This document shows positions 17,198 through 25,780 of a stretch of DNA of 64,000 nucleotides, one piece after another. This stretch comes from Streptomyces sp. NBC_01317. GTDB taxonomy: Bacteria > Actinomycetota > Actinomycetes > Streptomycetales > Streptomycetaceae. Every line of letters starts with the position of its first letter. The first letter of the stretch is position 1. The stretch spans positions 5,503,001 through 5,567,000 of the forward strand of contig NZ_CP108393.1 in assembly GCF_035961655.1 (NCBI RefSeq), written 5' to 3'. The notes under the pieces are model-generated. The model was not told the DNA's origin and did no database searches. It worked only from the letters and a program-made list of their open reading frames with translations. A program made the position numbers and the translations under genes.

Positions 17198-18109
17198 TCA
17201 GACCCCGCAGCTCCGCAGGAAGCGCCGGGTGCGGGTGGCGATGGGGAAGGGCTTGTCCGGCGGGCAGGGGTACATGTCCTGCTCGACGATCGCGAAGAGG
17301 TCGACGTCCAGCCGCCCCGCCGCCGCCAGCACCGGCTCCAGCGCGGGGATACCGGCGGGCGGTTCGCACATGACGCCCCGCCCGACGGCCGGCCCGAACG
17401 GCACCTCGTGTGCCACGACCTCGGCGAGGATCTCCGGGTCCACCTGCTTGAGGTGCAGGTAGCCGATGCGTTCGCCGTACGTCTCGATCAGCTTGACGCT
17501 GTCGCCGCCGCAGTAGGCGTAGTGCCCGGTGTCCAGGCAGAGCGAGACGAGTTCCGGGTCGGTGGAGTCCAGGAAGCGGTTGACGTTCTCCTCGGTGTCG
17601 ACGTGGGTGTCGGCGTGCGGGTGGACGACGATCCGCAGGCCGTAACGGTCCCGCACCTCCCGGCCCAGGCGTTCGGTCTGCGTCGTCAGGTCGCGCCACT
17701 GCGCCGGGGTGAGGGTCCGGTCCTCCAGCACCTCACCGGTCTTGTCGTCGCGCCAGAAGGCCGGGATGACCACCAGATGGTCGGCGCCCATCGCCCGGGT
17801 GAGCGCCGCGATGTCCGAAACGTGTTCCCAGGTCTTCTCCCAGACCGAGGGGCCGTGGTGCAGCCCGGTGAAGACCGTCCCGGCCGAGACCTTCAGCCCG
17901 CGCTTCGCGGTCTCCTCGCCCAACCGGTCGGGATCGGTCGGCAGATAGCCGTACGGACCGAGCTCGATCCACTCGTAGCCGGCCTCGGACACCTCGTCGA
18001 GGAAACGCCGCCAGGGCACCTGTCGCGGGTCGTCGGGAAACCACACCCCCCACGAATCGGGGGCCGACCCGACGCGGATGCGGTTCAGTGGGGGTACGGA
18101 TGAAGTCAT
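17198..18109 (-). CDS. Inositol-locus sugar phosphate isomerase/epimerase (IolE-like)
   Basis: 303 residues from the ATG at 18109; a second in-frame ATG at 18130 would add 7 residues. It opens IRVGSAPDSWGVWFPDDPR, followed by YEWIELGPYGYLPTDP, LVVIPAFW, LRIVVHPHADTHVDTEENV and VSLCLDTGHYAYCGGD, a TIM barrel with the His/Asp/Glu metal set. It diverges from iolC across a 123-bp promoter region, so a role as inosose dehydratase or inosose isomerase in inositol breakdown is likely. I cannot separate IolE from IolH/IolI by sequence alone. Confidence 0.85.
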   Translation of the reverse strand: MTSSVPPLNRIRVGSAPDSWGVWFPDDPRQVPWRRFLDEVSEAGYEWIELGPYGYLPTDPDRLGEETAKRGLKVSAGTVFTGLHHGPSVWEKTWEHVSDIAALTRAMGADHLVVIPAFWRDDKTGEVLEDRTLTPAQWRDLTTQTERLGREVRDRYGLRIVVHPHADTHVDTEENVNRFLDSTDPELVSLCLDTGHYAYCGGDSVKLIETYGERIGYLHLKQVDPEILAEVVAHEVPFGPAVGRGVMCEPPAGIPALEPVLAAAGRLDVDLFAIVEQDMYPCPPDKPFPIATRTRRFLRSCGV

Positions 18110-18127
18110 AACGGTCAGCTTTCCGGC

Positions 18128-18204
18128 CATTCGGAAAGAGTGTCAAGCCTTCGTCCGAATGTCAGGACAAAACATTGACAGGGCGCGGGGCGGAGCACTA
18201 CACC
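18128..18204 (+). promoter_or_regulatory. Divergent iol promoter region with inverted repeat
   Basis: CATTCGGA (18128-18135) and TCCGAATG (18154-18161) form an 8-bp dyad with an 18-base spacer. Towards iolC a consensus -35 TTGACA (18175-18180) is followed, 18 bases on, by a weak -10 TACACC (18199-18204). The dyad could be the operator for a GntR- or LacI-type regulator of inositol genes. Confidence 0.55.
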
Positions 18205-18232
18205 TGGGGTGGCCGAGACCGGAGGAACACAT

Positions 18233-19273
18233 ATGCCCGAGCCGTACGAGCCGTACGACGTCATCGCCATGGGGCGGATCGGGGTCGACCTCTATCCCCT
18301 GCGGACCGGGGTCCCGCTGGCCCAGGTGGACACCTTCGGGAAGTTCCTGGGCGGCTCCGCGACCAACGTGGCCGTCGCCTCCGCGCGCCTGGGCCGCCGT
18401 ACCGCCGTCATCACCCGCACCGGCCGGGACGCCTTCGGGGACTATCTCCACCAGGCCCTCGGGGAGTTCGCGGTGGACGACCGCTGGGTGACGCCGGTCG
18501 ACCGGTACCCGACCCCGGTCACCTTCTGCGAGATCTTCCCGCCGGACCACTTCCCGCTCTACTTCTACCGGCAGCCCAAGGCCCCCGACCTGGAGATCCA
18601 CCCGCACGAACTGGACCTGGACGCCATCAGGTCCGCCCGGATCTTCTGGATGACCGGCACCGGCCTGTGTGCGGAGCCCAGCCGTACGGCCACCCTCACG
18701 GCGCTGGAGGCACGCGCCCGGGGCGGGATCACCGTCTTCGACCTCGACTGGCGGCCGATGTTCTGGCCGGAGGGCGGAGAGCCGGGCCCTGGGCGGAACG
18801 AGGACAGGGAGCCGGGCCCGGACCAGGCCGCCGCCCGGGAGGTCTACGCGCGGGCGCTGCGCCACGCCACCGTGGCCGTCGGCAACCTGGACGAGTGCGA
18901 GGTGGCCGTAGGGGAGCGCGAACCGTACGCCGCCGCACGCGCGCTGCTCGCCGCCGGTGTCGAGCTGGCCGTCGTCAAACAGGGCCCCAAGGGCGTCCTC
19001 GCCGTCCACCGCGACGGCGCCACCGCCGAAGTACCCCCCGTCCCCGTCGATGTGGTCAACGGACTCGGTGCCGGCGACGCGTTCGGCGGCGCCCTCTGCC
19101 ACGGCCTGCTGGCCGGCTGGGATCTGGAGCACACCATGAGATACGCGAACGCCGCGGGCGCGATCGTCGCCGGCCGCCTCGCCTGTTCGTCCGCCATGCC
19201 GTACGACAGCGAGGTCACCCAGGTCCTCGCCGGCGGACCGATGCCGGCCGAGCCCGAAAGGGACGCCTCATGA
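18233..19273 (+). CDS. iolC: 5-dehydro-2-deoxygluconokinase IolC
   Basis: 346 residues, ATG at 18233 with GGAGGAAC upstream. A PfkB-family kinase: it opens YDVIAMGRIGVDLYPLRTG, has FGKFLGGSATNVAVASARLG, and ends with the NGLGAGDAFGGAL anion-hole motif, where the catalytic Asp lies near residue 285. It phosphorylates 5-dehydro-2-deoxy-D-gluconate in myo-inositol catabolism. A Gly/Glu-rich insert near 185-200 (EGGEPGPGRNEDREPGPD) is unusual. Its stop overlaps the next start. Confidence 0.93.
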   Translation: MPEPYEPYDVIAMGRIGVDLYPLRTGVPLAQVDTFGKFLGGSATNVAVASARLGRRTAVITRTGRDAFGDYLHQALGEFAVDDRWVTPVDRYPTPVTFCEIFPPDHFPLYFYRQPKAPDLEIHPHELDLDAIRSARIFWMTGTGLCAEPSRTATLTALEARARGGITVFDLDWRPMFWPEGGEPGPGRNEDREPGPDQAAAREVYARALRHATVAVGNLDECEVAVGEREPYAAARALLAAGVELAVVKQGPKGVLAVHRDGATAEVPPVPVDVVNGLGAGDAFGGALCHGLLAGWDLEHTMRYANAAGAIVAGRLACSSAMPYDSEVTQVLAGGPMPAEPERDAS

Positions 19274-20151
19274 CCCGCGTCGACGTGTCGGAGCTGGTCC
19301 GGCTGCGCACCCACCACCCCGAAGCCGTCGCCGAGGCCGCCGCCCGGCGGGTCAGGCGCCCCCTGATCCGCTCCACGGGCCGGCTGATGATCATCGCCGC
19401 CGACCACCCCGCCCGGGGCGCCCTCGCCGTCGGTGACCGCCGCCTCGCCATGGCCAACCGCGCCGACCTGCTGGAGCGGCTCTGCCTGGCCCTCTCCCGC
19501 CCCGGCGTGGACGGCGTCCTGGCCACCGCCGACATCCTGGACGACCTGCTGCTCCTCGGCGCCCTGGAGGACCGGGTCGTCATCGGCTCGATGAACCGCG
19601 GCGGCCTCGCCGGCGCCGCCTTCGAGCTGGACGACCGCTTCACCGGGCACCGCCCCGAGGATCTGGCCCGCTCCGGCTTCGACGCCGGCAAGCTGCTGCT
19701 CCGTATCGACTACCAGGACAGCGCGTCGGTCGACACCCTCCACTCCGCCGCCCGCGCCGTCGACGCGATGGCCGAGCGCCGGCTCCCCGTCTTCGTCGAG
19801 CCGTTCATCTGCCGCCGCGAGAACGGCCGGCTCCGTACGGACCTGTCCGCCGAAGCAGTGACGCGCTCGATAGCCATCGCCTCGGGACTCGGCGGTACCT
19901 CCGCGTACACCTGGCTGAAGCTTCCCGTTACCCAGGACCCGGACGATATGGCCCGGGTGATGGAGACCTCGACGCTCCCGGCGGTCCTGCTGGGCGGTGA
20001 GATCGGCGACGACCAGGAGGGCGCGTACGAGAAGTGGCGCAAGGCGCTGCAACTGCCCACCGTGCAGGGCCTGGTGGTGGGCCGCTCGCTGCTCTATCCG
20101 GTCGACGGTGACGTGGCCGCGGCGGTCGACACCGCTGTCGGACTGCTCTAG
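19270..20151 (+). CDS. Cgl0159-family (beta/alpha)8 aldolase of the inositol pathway
   Basis: 293 residues, ATGA overlap with iolC. It matches the Cgl0159 family, a DeoC/LacD-like TIM barrel found in actinobacterial iol operons: RSTGRLMIIAADHPARGAL, VDGVLATADILDDLLLL, GSMNRGGLAGAAFELDDRFTG, LPVFVEPFICRR, TWLKLPVT with a candidate Schiff-base Lys, and LLGGEIG. By position it is the likely 2-deoxy-5-keto-gluconate-6-phosphate aldolase (functional IolJ), giving DHAP and malonate semialdehyde. That role is inferred from context. Confidence 0.88.
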   Translation: MTRVDVSELVRLRTHHPEAVAEAAARRVRRPLIRSTGRLMIIAADHPARGALAVGDRRLAMANRADLLERLCLALSRPGVDGVLATADILDDLLLLGALEDRVVIGSMNRGGLAGAAFELDDRFTGHRPEDLARSGFDAGKLLLRIDYQDSASVDTLHSAARAVDAMAERRLPVFVEPFICRRENGRLRTDLSAEAVTRSIAIASGLGGTSAYTWLKLPVTQDPDDMARVMETSTLPAVLLGGEIGDDQEGAYEKWRKALQLPTVQGLVVGRSLLYPVDGDVAAAVDTAVGLL

Positions 20152-20168
20152 GAGGGTACGGACACCCC

Positions 20169-21143
20169 ATGACGAACCATCACGACCGGTCGTCCGACCG
20201 CCATGTGCGGGCGGGCGGTTCGGCACGCGGCCCCTACGCCCTGGACATCGGCCCCGAGCGGGCCGGCTGGGCCCACAGCGCCCTGCGTGTCCTGGAGTTG
20301 CCCCCGGGCGGTTCCCACACGCTCGCCACGGGGGACAGTGAATGGATCGTGCTTCCGCTCACCGGCGGTTGTACGGTGCACACGGAGGGCGAGTTTTTTG
20401 AACTGCTGGGCAGGGAAAGCGTGTTCGGCGGGGTCACCGACTTCGCGTACGTACCGCGCGATGCCCATGCGCAGATCGCCTCCGGTGCGGGAGGCCGCTT
20501 CGCCCTGGCAGGAGCGAAGTGCGAGCGACGACTCCCCGCTCGCTACGGCCCCGCGCCGGAGGTTCCGGTCGAGCTGCGCGGCGCGGGCAACTGCTCGCGC
20601 CAGGTCAACAACTTCGCCGCCGCCGGCGTCTTCGAGTGCGACCGGCTCATCGCGGTCGAGGTGCTCACGCCGGGCGGCAACTGGTCGTCCTACCCGCCGC
20701 ACAAGCACGACGAGCACACGCCCGGCGTCGAGTCCGAGCTGGAGGAGATCTACTACTTCGAGATCGACTCGGGGGGTGAGGGCGGCGGAAGCCGCGGCAC
20801 CGACGCCCTCGGCTACCACCGCGTCTCGCCCTCCCGTCCCGGTGGTACGGACGTCCTCGCCGAGGTCCGTACGGGCGACACCGTCCTCATCCCCGACGGC
20901 TGGCACGGCCCGTCCATCGCCGCGCCCGGCCGGGACATGTACTACCTCAACGTGATGGCGGGCCCGGGGGAGTCCCGGGAGTGGCTGATCCGGGACCACC
21001 CCGACCACGGCTGGATCCGGGACACCTGGCCCGGCCGGCCTGTGGACCCGCGCCTGCCGCTGTACGAAGCCACCGCCGCGCCGCAGGCCACCGAACTCCG
21101 CGCCACCGCCGCCGGAGACCGAGCCGAGGAGGACCCCCGATGA
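20169..21143 (+). CDS. iolB: 5-deoxy-glucuronate isomerase IolB
   Basis: 324 residues with a double cupin fold. Key blocks are SEWIVLPLTGGCTV, GVTDFAYVPRDAHAQI, and the metal-binding segment SSYPPHKHDEHTPGVESELEEIYYF with His and Glu ligands, then VLIPDGWHGPS and MYYLNVMAGP. The enzyme isomerises 5-deoxy-glucuronate to 5-dehydro-2-deoxygluconate. The start is 17 bp after the preceding gene and the stop overlaps iolD. Confidence 0.94.
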   Translation: MTNHHDRSSDRHVRAGGSARGPYALDIGPERAGWAHSALRVLELPPGGSHTLATGDSEWIVLPLTGGCTVHTEGEFFELLGRESVFGGVTDFAYVPRDAHAQIASGAGGRFALAGAKCERRLPARYGPAPEVPVELRGAGNCSRQVNNFAAAGVFECDRLIAVEVLTPGGNWSSYPPHKHDEHTPGVESELEEIYYFEIDSGGEGGGSRGTDALGYHRVSPSRPGGTDVLAEVRTGDTVLIPDGWHGPSIAAPGRDMYYLNVMAGPGESREWLIRDHPDHGWIRDTWPGRPVDPRLPLYEATAAPQATELRATAAGDRAEEDPR

Positions 21144-23014
21144 GCACGCGCCGTCTCACCGTCGCCCAAGCGCTGATCACGTTCCTCGCCCGCCAGTACA
21201 GCGAGCGGGACGGCCACCGGCAGCGGCTGATCCCTGCCACCTGGGGCATCTTCGGGCACGGCAACGTGGCGGGTATCGGCCAAGCCCTTGTCGAGTCCGG
21301 CGGGGACATGAGGTACTTGCAGGGACGAAACGAACAGGCCATGGTGCACGCCGCGGTGGGGTATGCCCGCCAGAGCAACCGCCTCTCCGCGCACGCCGTG
21401 ACCACCTCCATCGGCCCCGGCGCCACCAACCTCGTCACCGGCGCCGCCCTCGCCACCATCAACCGCCTGCCCGTGTTGCTGCTCCCCGGCGACACCTTCG
21501 CCACCCGTCCCGCCGACCCCGTCCTCCAACAGCTCGAAGCCCCCTTCGCGGGCGACGTCACCGTCAACGACGCCCTGCGGCCCGTCTCCCGCTACTTCGA
21601 CCGCGTCAGCCGCCCCGAGGCGCTGATCCCGGCCGCGCTCGCCGCGATGCGCGTCCTCAGCGACCCGGCCGAGACCGGCGCGGTCACGCTCGCGCTGCCG
21701 CAGGACGTACAGGCGGAGGCGTTCGACTGGCCGGAGGAGTTCTTCGCCGAGCGCGTCTGGCGCGTGCGCCGCCAGGCGCCCGATCCGTACGAACTGGCCG
21801 AGGCGGTCCGGCTCGTACGGGAAGCGCGCCGTCCGCTGCTCGTCGCGGGCGGCGGGGTCCACCACAGCCGCGCGGAGGACGCCCTGGCCGCGTTCGCCGA
21901 CGCGACCGGGGTGCCCGTCGCCTCCACCCAGGCGGGCAAGGGCTCCCTGCGCTTCGACCACCCCAGCGATGTCGGCGGCATCGGCCACACCGGGACCGCC
22001 ACCGCCGACGAACTCGCCAGGACCGCCGACCTGGTGATCGGGGTCGGCACGCGCTGGTCGGACTTCTCGACGGCGTCCGCCACCCTGTTCGCGCACCCCG
22101 ACGTCCGTTTCCTCAACATCAACGTCACCGGCTTCGACGCCCACAAGCTGGCGGCGGACCCGCTGGTGGCGGATGCCCGTACGGCACTGGAAGGGCTGAC
22201 CGCAGGTCTCGCCGGCCACCGGGTCGACCCCGCCTACGCCGTGGAGTACGGGGAGGACAAGGAGCGTTGGGAACACCGCGTCGACGCCGCCCTGTCCACC
22301 GACGAGGAGCTGACCCGGCCCACCCAGGCCCAGGTTCTCGGCGCGCTGGACGCGCTGGTGACGGACGAGGACATCGTCATCAACGCGGCCGGTTCGCTCC
22401 CCGGCGACCTGCACAAGCTGTGGCGGGCCCGTTCCCGGGACCAGTACCACGTCGAGTACGGCTATTCCTGCATGGGATACGAGATCCCGGCGGCCATCGG
22501 CGTCCAGCTCGCCGCGCCAGGACGGCCCGTCTGGGCGCTGGTCGGGGACGGAACGTACCTGATGAACCCGACCGAGATCGTCACGGCCGTGCAGGAGCGG
22601 CTGCCCCTCAAGGTGGTCCTGGTCCAGAACCACGGGTACGCCTCGATCGGCGGCCTCTCCGAGTCGGTCGGCGCGGAGAGGTTCGGTACGGCGTACCGCT
22701 TCCGGGCCGGGGACGACACCTTCACCGGCGCCCCGCTCCCCGTCGACCTGGCCGCCAACGCGGCCTCGCTCGGGATGCGGGTGATCCGCGCCAAGACCGT
22801 CCGTGACCTGCGCGAAGCACTCGCGGAGGCGCGCGCGGCCGAGGGCCCCACATGTGTCTACGTGGAGACCGAAACCGCAGACACAGTGTCGGGCGTGCCA
22901 CCGGCCCAGGCGTGGTGGGATGTTCCCGTGGCGGAGACCGCGACCCGCGCGGCGGCGGTCAAGGCCCGTGAGGAGTACGACCGGCACACCCGGGCCCGGC
23001 GCCACCATCTGTGA
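21140..23014 (+). CDS. iolD: 3D-(3,5/4)-trihydroxycyclohexane-1,2-dione hydrolase IolD
   Basis: 624 residues, a ThDP-dependent ring-opening enzyme of inositol catabolism. N-terminal pyrimidine domain: RQYSERDGHRQRLIPATWGIFGHGNVAGIG, with the ThDP-activating Glu in LQGRNEQAMVHAA. Central domain: RRPLLVAGGGVHHSRAEDAL. C-terminal PP domain: EYGYSCMGYEIPAAIGVQLA, and the Mg-ThDP motif VGDGTYLMNPTEIVTA (GDG-x(n)-N). ATGA overlap with iolB indicates coupled expression. Confidence 0.95.
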   Translation: MSTRRLTVAQALITFLARQYSERDGHRQRLIPATWGIFGHGNVAGIGQALVESGGDMRYLQGRNEQAMVHAAVGYARQSNRLSAHAVTTSIGPGATNLVTGAALATINRLPVLLLPGDTFATRPADPVLQQLEAPFAGDVTVNDALRPVSRYFDRVSRPEALIPAALAAMRVLSDPAETGAVTLALPQDVQAEAFDWPEEFFAERVWRVRRQAPDPYELAEAVRLVREARRPLLVAGGGVHHSRAEDALAAFADATGVPVASTQAGKGSLRFDHPSDVGGIGHTGTATADELARTADLVIGVGTRWSDFSTASATLFAHPDVRFLNINVTGFDAHKLAADPLVADARTALEGLTAGLAGHRVDPAYAVEYGEDKERWEHRVDAALSTDEELTRPTQAQVLGALDALVTDEDIVINAAGSLPGDLHKLWRARSRDQYHVEYGYSCMGYEIPAAIGVQLAAPGRPVWALVGDGTYLMNPTEIVTAVQERLPLKVVLVQNHGYASIGGLSESVGAERFGTAYRFRAGDDTFTGAPLPVDLAANAASLGMRVIRAKTVRDLREALAEARAAEGPTCVYVETETADTVSGVPPAQAWWDVPVAETATRAAAVKAREEYDRHTRARRHHL

Positions 23015-23078
23015 GCACGATCCGTAGCCGCGATCCGTGGGCGCGTCCTGTGAGCGCGATTTCTGAGGGAGTAACGCA

Positions 23079-24578
23079 ATGAAGACCGTCCACCACTGGA
23101 TCGGTGGCAAGACCGTCGAGGGCGCCTCGGGCAACTGGGGTCCCGTCACGGACCCGGCGACCGGAGCCGTCACCACCCAGGTCGCGCTGGCCTCCACCGA
23201 GGAGGTGGACGCGGCGGTCGCCGTCGCGAAGGCCGCGTACGCGACCTGGGGCACGTCGTCCCTCTCCCAGCGGACGGGCATCCTCTTCCGCTACCGCGCC
23301 CTCCTCGACGCCCACCGCGACGACCTCGCCGCGCTGATCACCGCCGAGCACGGCAAGGTGCACTCCGACGCGCTCGGCGAGGTCGCGCGCGGCCTGGAGA
23401 TCGTGGAGCTGGCCTGCGGGATCACCACGCAGCTCAAGGGCGAGCTGTCCACCCAGGTCTCCAGCCGGGTCGATGTCTCCTCGATCCGCCAGTCGCTGGG
23501 TGTGGTCGCGGGCATCACGCCGTTCAACTTCCCTGCGATGGTGCCGATGTGGATGTTCCCGCTGGCCGTCGCCTGCGGCAACACCTTCGTCCTCAAGCCC
23601 AGCGAGAAGGACCCGTCCGCCGCCAACCTCCTGGCGGAGCTGGCCTCGGAGGCCGGGCTGCCCGACGGCGTGCTGAACGTGGTGCACGGCGACCGGGTCG
23701 CGGTGGAGGCGCTGTTGGCCCACCCGGACATCGCGGCGGTCTCCTTCGTGGGGTCCACGCCGATCGCCCGGCACATCCACACGACGGCCTCGGCGAACCA
23801 CAAGCGGGTCCAGGCCCTCGGCGGCGCCAAGAACCACATGCTGGTCCTGCCGGACGCCGACCTGGACGCGGCGGCGGACGCGGCGGTCTCGGCGGCGTAC
23901 GGCTCCGCCGGTGAGCGCTGCATGGCCATCTCGGCGGTCGTGGCGGTCGGCGCGATCGGCGACGAACTGGTCGACAAGATCCGCGAACGCGCCGAGAAGA
24001 TCGTCATCGGCCCCGGCAACGACCCCGCCTCCGAGATGGGCCCGCTGATCACCAAGGCCCACCGCGACAAGGTCGCCTCGTACGTCACGGGCGCGGCGGC
24101 CCAGGGCGCGGAGGTCGTCCTGGACGGTACGGGCCACACGGTCGAGGGCTTCGAGGACGGCCACTGGATCGGCCTGTCCCTCCTCGACAAGGTCTCCACC
24201 GACTCGGACGCGTACCGCGACGAGATCTTCGGCCCGGTGCTGGTGGTGCTCCGCGCGGAGACGTACGAGGAAGGCATCGCCCTGATCAACGCGTCGCCGT
24301 TCGGCAACGGCACGGCGATCTTCACCCGCGACGGAGGCGCCGCCCGCCGCTTCCAGCTGGAGGTCGAGGCCGGCATGGTCGGCGTGAACGTGCCGATCCC
24401 GGTGCCGGTGGGCTACCACTCCTTCGGCGGCTGGAAGGACTCCCTCTTCGGCGACCACCACATCTACGGCAACGACGGCGTGCACTTCTACACACGCGGC
24501 AAGGTCGTCACGACCCGCTGGCCGGACCCGTCCGAGGCCCCGGATGGCGTGGACCTGGGCTTCCCCCGTAACCACTGA
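23079..24578 (+). CDS. mmsA: CoA-acylating methylmalonate-semialdehyde dehydrogenase (MmsA/IolA)
   Basis: 499 residues. It converts malonate or methylmalonate semialdehyde to acetyl- or propionyl-CoA, the last iol step and also used in valine breakdown. Aldehyde dehydrogenase motifs: GVVAGITPFNFPAMVPMW, FVLKPSEKDPSAANLL, SFVGSTPIARHIH, LGGAKNHMLVLPDADLD, the catalytic Cys in GSAGERCMAISAVVAVG (near 286), and EIFGPVLVV. The family MMSDH signature Cys-Met after Arg is present. 64 bp separates it from iolD; a terminator follows. Confidence 0.95.
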   Translation: MKTVHHWIGGKTVEGASGNWGPVTDPATGAVTTQVALASTEEVDAAVAVAKAAYATWGTSSLSQRTGILFRYRALLDAHRDDLAALITAEHGKVHSDALGEVARGLEIVELACGITTQLKGELSTQVSSRVDVSSIRQSLGVVAGITPFNFPAMVPMWMFPLAVACGNTFVLKPSEKDPSAANLLAELASEAGLPDGVLNVVHGDRVAVEALLAHPDIAAVSFVGSTPIARHIHTTASANHKRVQALGGAKNHMLVLPDADLDAAADAAVSAAYGSAGERCMAISAVVAVGAIGDELVDKIRERAEKIVIGPGNDPASEMGPLITKAHRDKVASYVTGAAAQGAEVVLDGTGHTVEGFEDGHWIGLSLLDKVSTDSDAYRDEIFGPVLVVLRAETYEEGIALINASPFGNGTAIFTRDGGAARRFQLEVEAGMVGVNVPIPVPVGYHSFGGWKDSLFGDHHIYGNDGVHFYTRGKVVTTRWPDPSEAPDGVDLGFPRNH

Positions 24579-24644
24579 CGCATTTGGAGCGGCAGCCGAA
24601 GTCGACTGTCAGTAGAAGCTCCTGACGCAGTATCAGCTTCATAT

Positions 24645-24676
24645 GACGGCCCGTCGGATTTATCCGACGGGCCGTC
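24645..24676. terminator. Terminator of the inositol operon
   Basis: 15-bp perfect stem GACGGCCCGTCGGAT / ATCCGACGGGCCGTC with only two unpaired bases at the apex, 67 bases after the mmsA stop. Confidence 0.88.
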
Positions 24677-24804
24677 GGACGTGCCGCGCGGAAGCGCGAT
24701 GACTGGTGGCGTGACGCAGCCGCTCCAGATAGCACCAGGTCGGGGCGGTGGCGAGGGGCATCCCATGCGCGGCCCGGCCGCCAAAACCAGTTCGGTCGAG
24801 AGCG

Positions 24805-24832
24805 TTGACAGAAGTTTATAACTTTGTAGAGT
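24805..24832 (+). promoter_or_regulatory. Promoter and GntR-type operator of the frl-like operon
   Basis: -35 TTGACA (24805-24810), 16-base spacer, -10-like TAGAGT (24827-24832), just 8 bp before the regulator's ATG. Overlapping the spacer is the perfect dyad AAGTT-TAT-AACTT (24813-24825), followed by AACTTTGTAGAGTT, a second related dyad. AT-rich dyads of this sort are typical of HutC-type GntR regulators. The tight spacing suggests a very short leader and autoregulation. Confidence 0.7.
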
Positions 24833-24839
24833 TCCGGCC

Positions 24840-25649
24840 ATGGAATCGCCAGTCACCATAGCGAGCGGGTTTCGGCCACTTGAGATCACTGTGGACCGGG
24901 ACTCCCCGACGCCGCTGTACCACCAAGTCGCAGCGGCGATCAAAGAGCAGATCCACGACGGACGTCTCGCCGCCGGGGAGCGCATCCAGCAGGAGCGCGA
25001 TCTCGCGAAGACGCTGGGCGTCAGTCTCGCCCCGGTGCGCCAGGCGATCCTGGCGCTGGTGGCCGAGGGCTACCTGGCACGTTCGCGTGGCCGGGGGACG
25101 TTCGTCTGCGAGCAGAAGGTCGACGAGCAGTTGTCGAGCCTTTCGAGCTTCTCGGACCTGCTGCGGGAGACCGGGCGGCCCTGGAGCCTCTCGGTGCTCG
25201 GCGCGTCGGTGGTCGAGGCGGAGGAGAACGTCACCGACGCGCTGGGCGGCCTGCCGAGGGGGATGCTGCACGTGCGCCGTCTCGCGACGCTGGACGGGGA
25301 GCCGATCGCTCTGCTGAACGCGTACCTGGACGCGGGGCGGTTCGGCGCGCTGGCCGGCACCGATCTGTCCGGTTCGCTCTATCAGCGTCTCTCCCAGGAC
25401 TTCGGCGTCGAGATGGTGTCGGCCCGCAATCTCGTCGGTGCCGCGGAGCTGACCGCGCCGGACAGCGTCGTACTCGGACTGCCCCGGCGCTCGATGGTGC
25501 TGGAGGTCGTCGCCGTCACGGCGGACCAGAACGGCGTTCCCACCGAGTACTCGCGGGTGCTGTACCACCCCTCACGGTTCCGGTTCCAGATCGACAGCCA
25601 TCGCCGCGACGACTCCGTCGTCCGGCTCATCGGGCCGGTCGAAGACTGA
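24840..25649 (+). CDS. GntR-family (HutC subfamily) transcriptional regulator
   Basis: 269 residues. The N-terminal winged HTH (TPLYHQVAAAIKEQIHDGRLAAGERIQQERDLAKTLGVSLAPVRQAILALVAEGYLARSRGRGTFV) is classic GntR. The C-terminal 150 residues form a UTRA ligand domain (FSDLLRETGRPWSLSVLGASVVEAEENV, GMLHVRRLATLDGEPIAL). UTRA domains usually sense sugar phosphates or amino-acid-derived ligands. It is the first gene of the permease/kinase-SIS operon and may also act on the neighbouring inositol genes, since a GntR regulator governs iol genes in S. coelicolor. Which set it controls is open. Confidence 0.92.
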   Translation: MESPVTIASGFRPLEITVDRDSPTPLYHQVAAAIKEQIHDGRLAAGERIQQERDLAKTLGVSLAPVRQAILALVAEGYLARSRGRGTFVCEQKVDEQLSSLSSFSDLLRETGRPWSLSVLGASVVEAEENVTDALGGLPRGMLHVRRLATLDGEPIALLNAYLDAGRFGALAGTDLSGSLYQRLSQDFGVEMVSARNLVGAAELTAPDSVVLGLPRRSMVLEVVAVTADQNGVPTEYSRVLYHPSRFRFQIDSHRRDDSVVRLIGPVED

Positions 25650-25744
25650 TCAACGCGCGTCCCCAGCACCGCTCGCGCGCCCCCGTACCGCTTCTCGCGT
25701 CCCCCCCCGTCCCCCCGGTCCCCCCGTACCGCTCGCGCGTCCCC

Positions 25745-25764
25745 CGTACCGCTCTCGCGGTACG
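25745..25764. repeat. Hairpin and C-run repeats upstream of the permease
   Basis: Perfect 8-bp stem CGTACCGC / GCGGTACG with a TCTC loop, 17 bases before the permease GTG. The preceding 90 bp is a run of CGTCCCCC- and CCGTACCGCTCGCGCGTCC-like direct repeats. It may be a processing or attenuation site between regulator and permease. Confidence 0.6.
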
Positions 25765-25780
25765 CCAGCAAGGAGGAGTT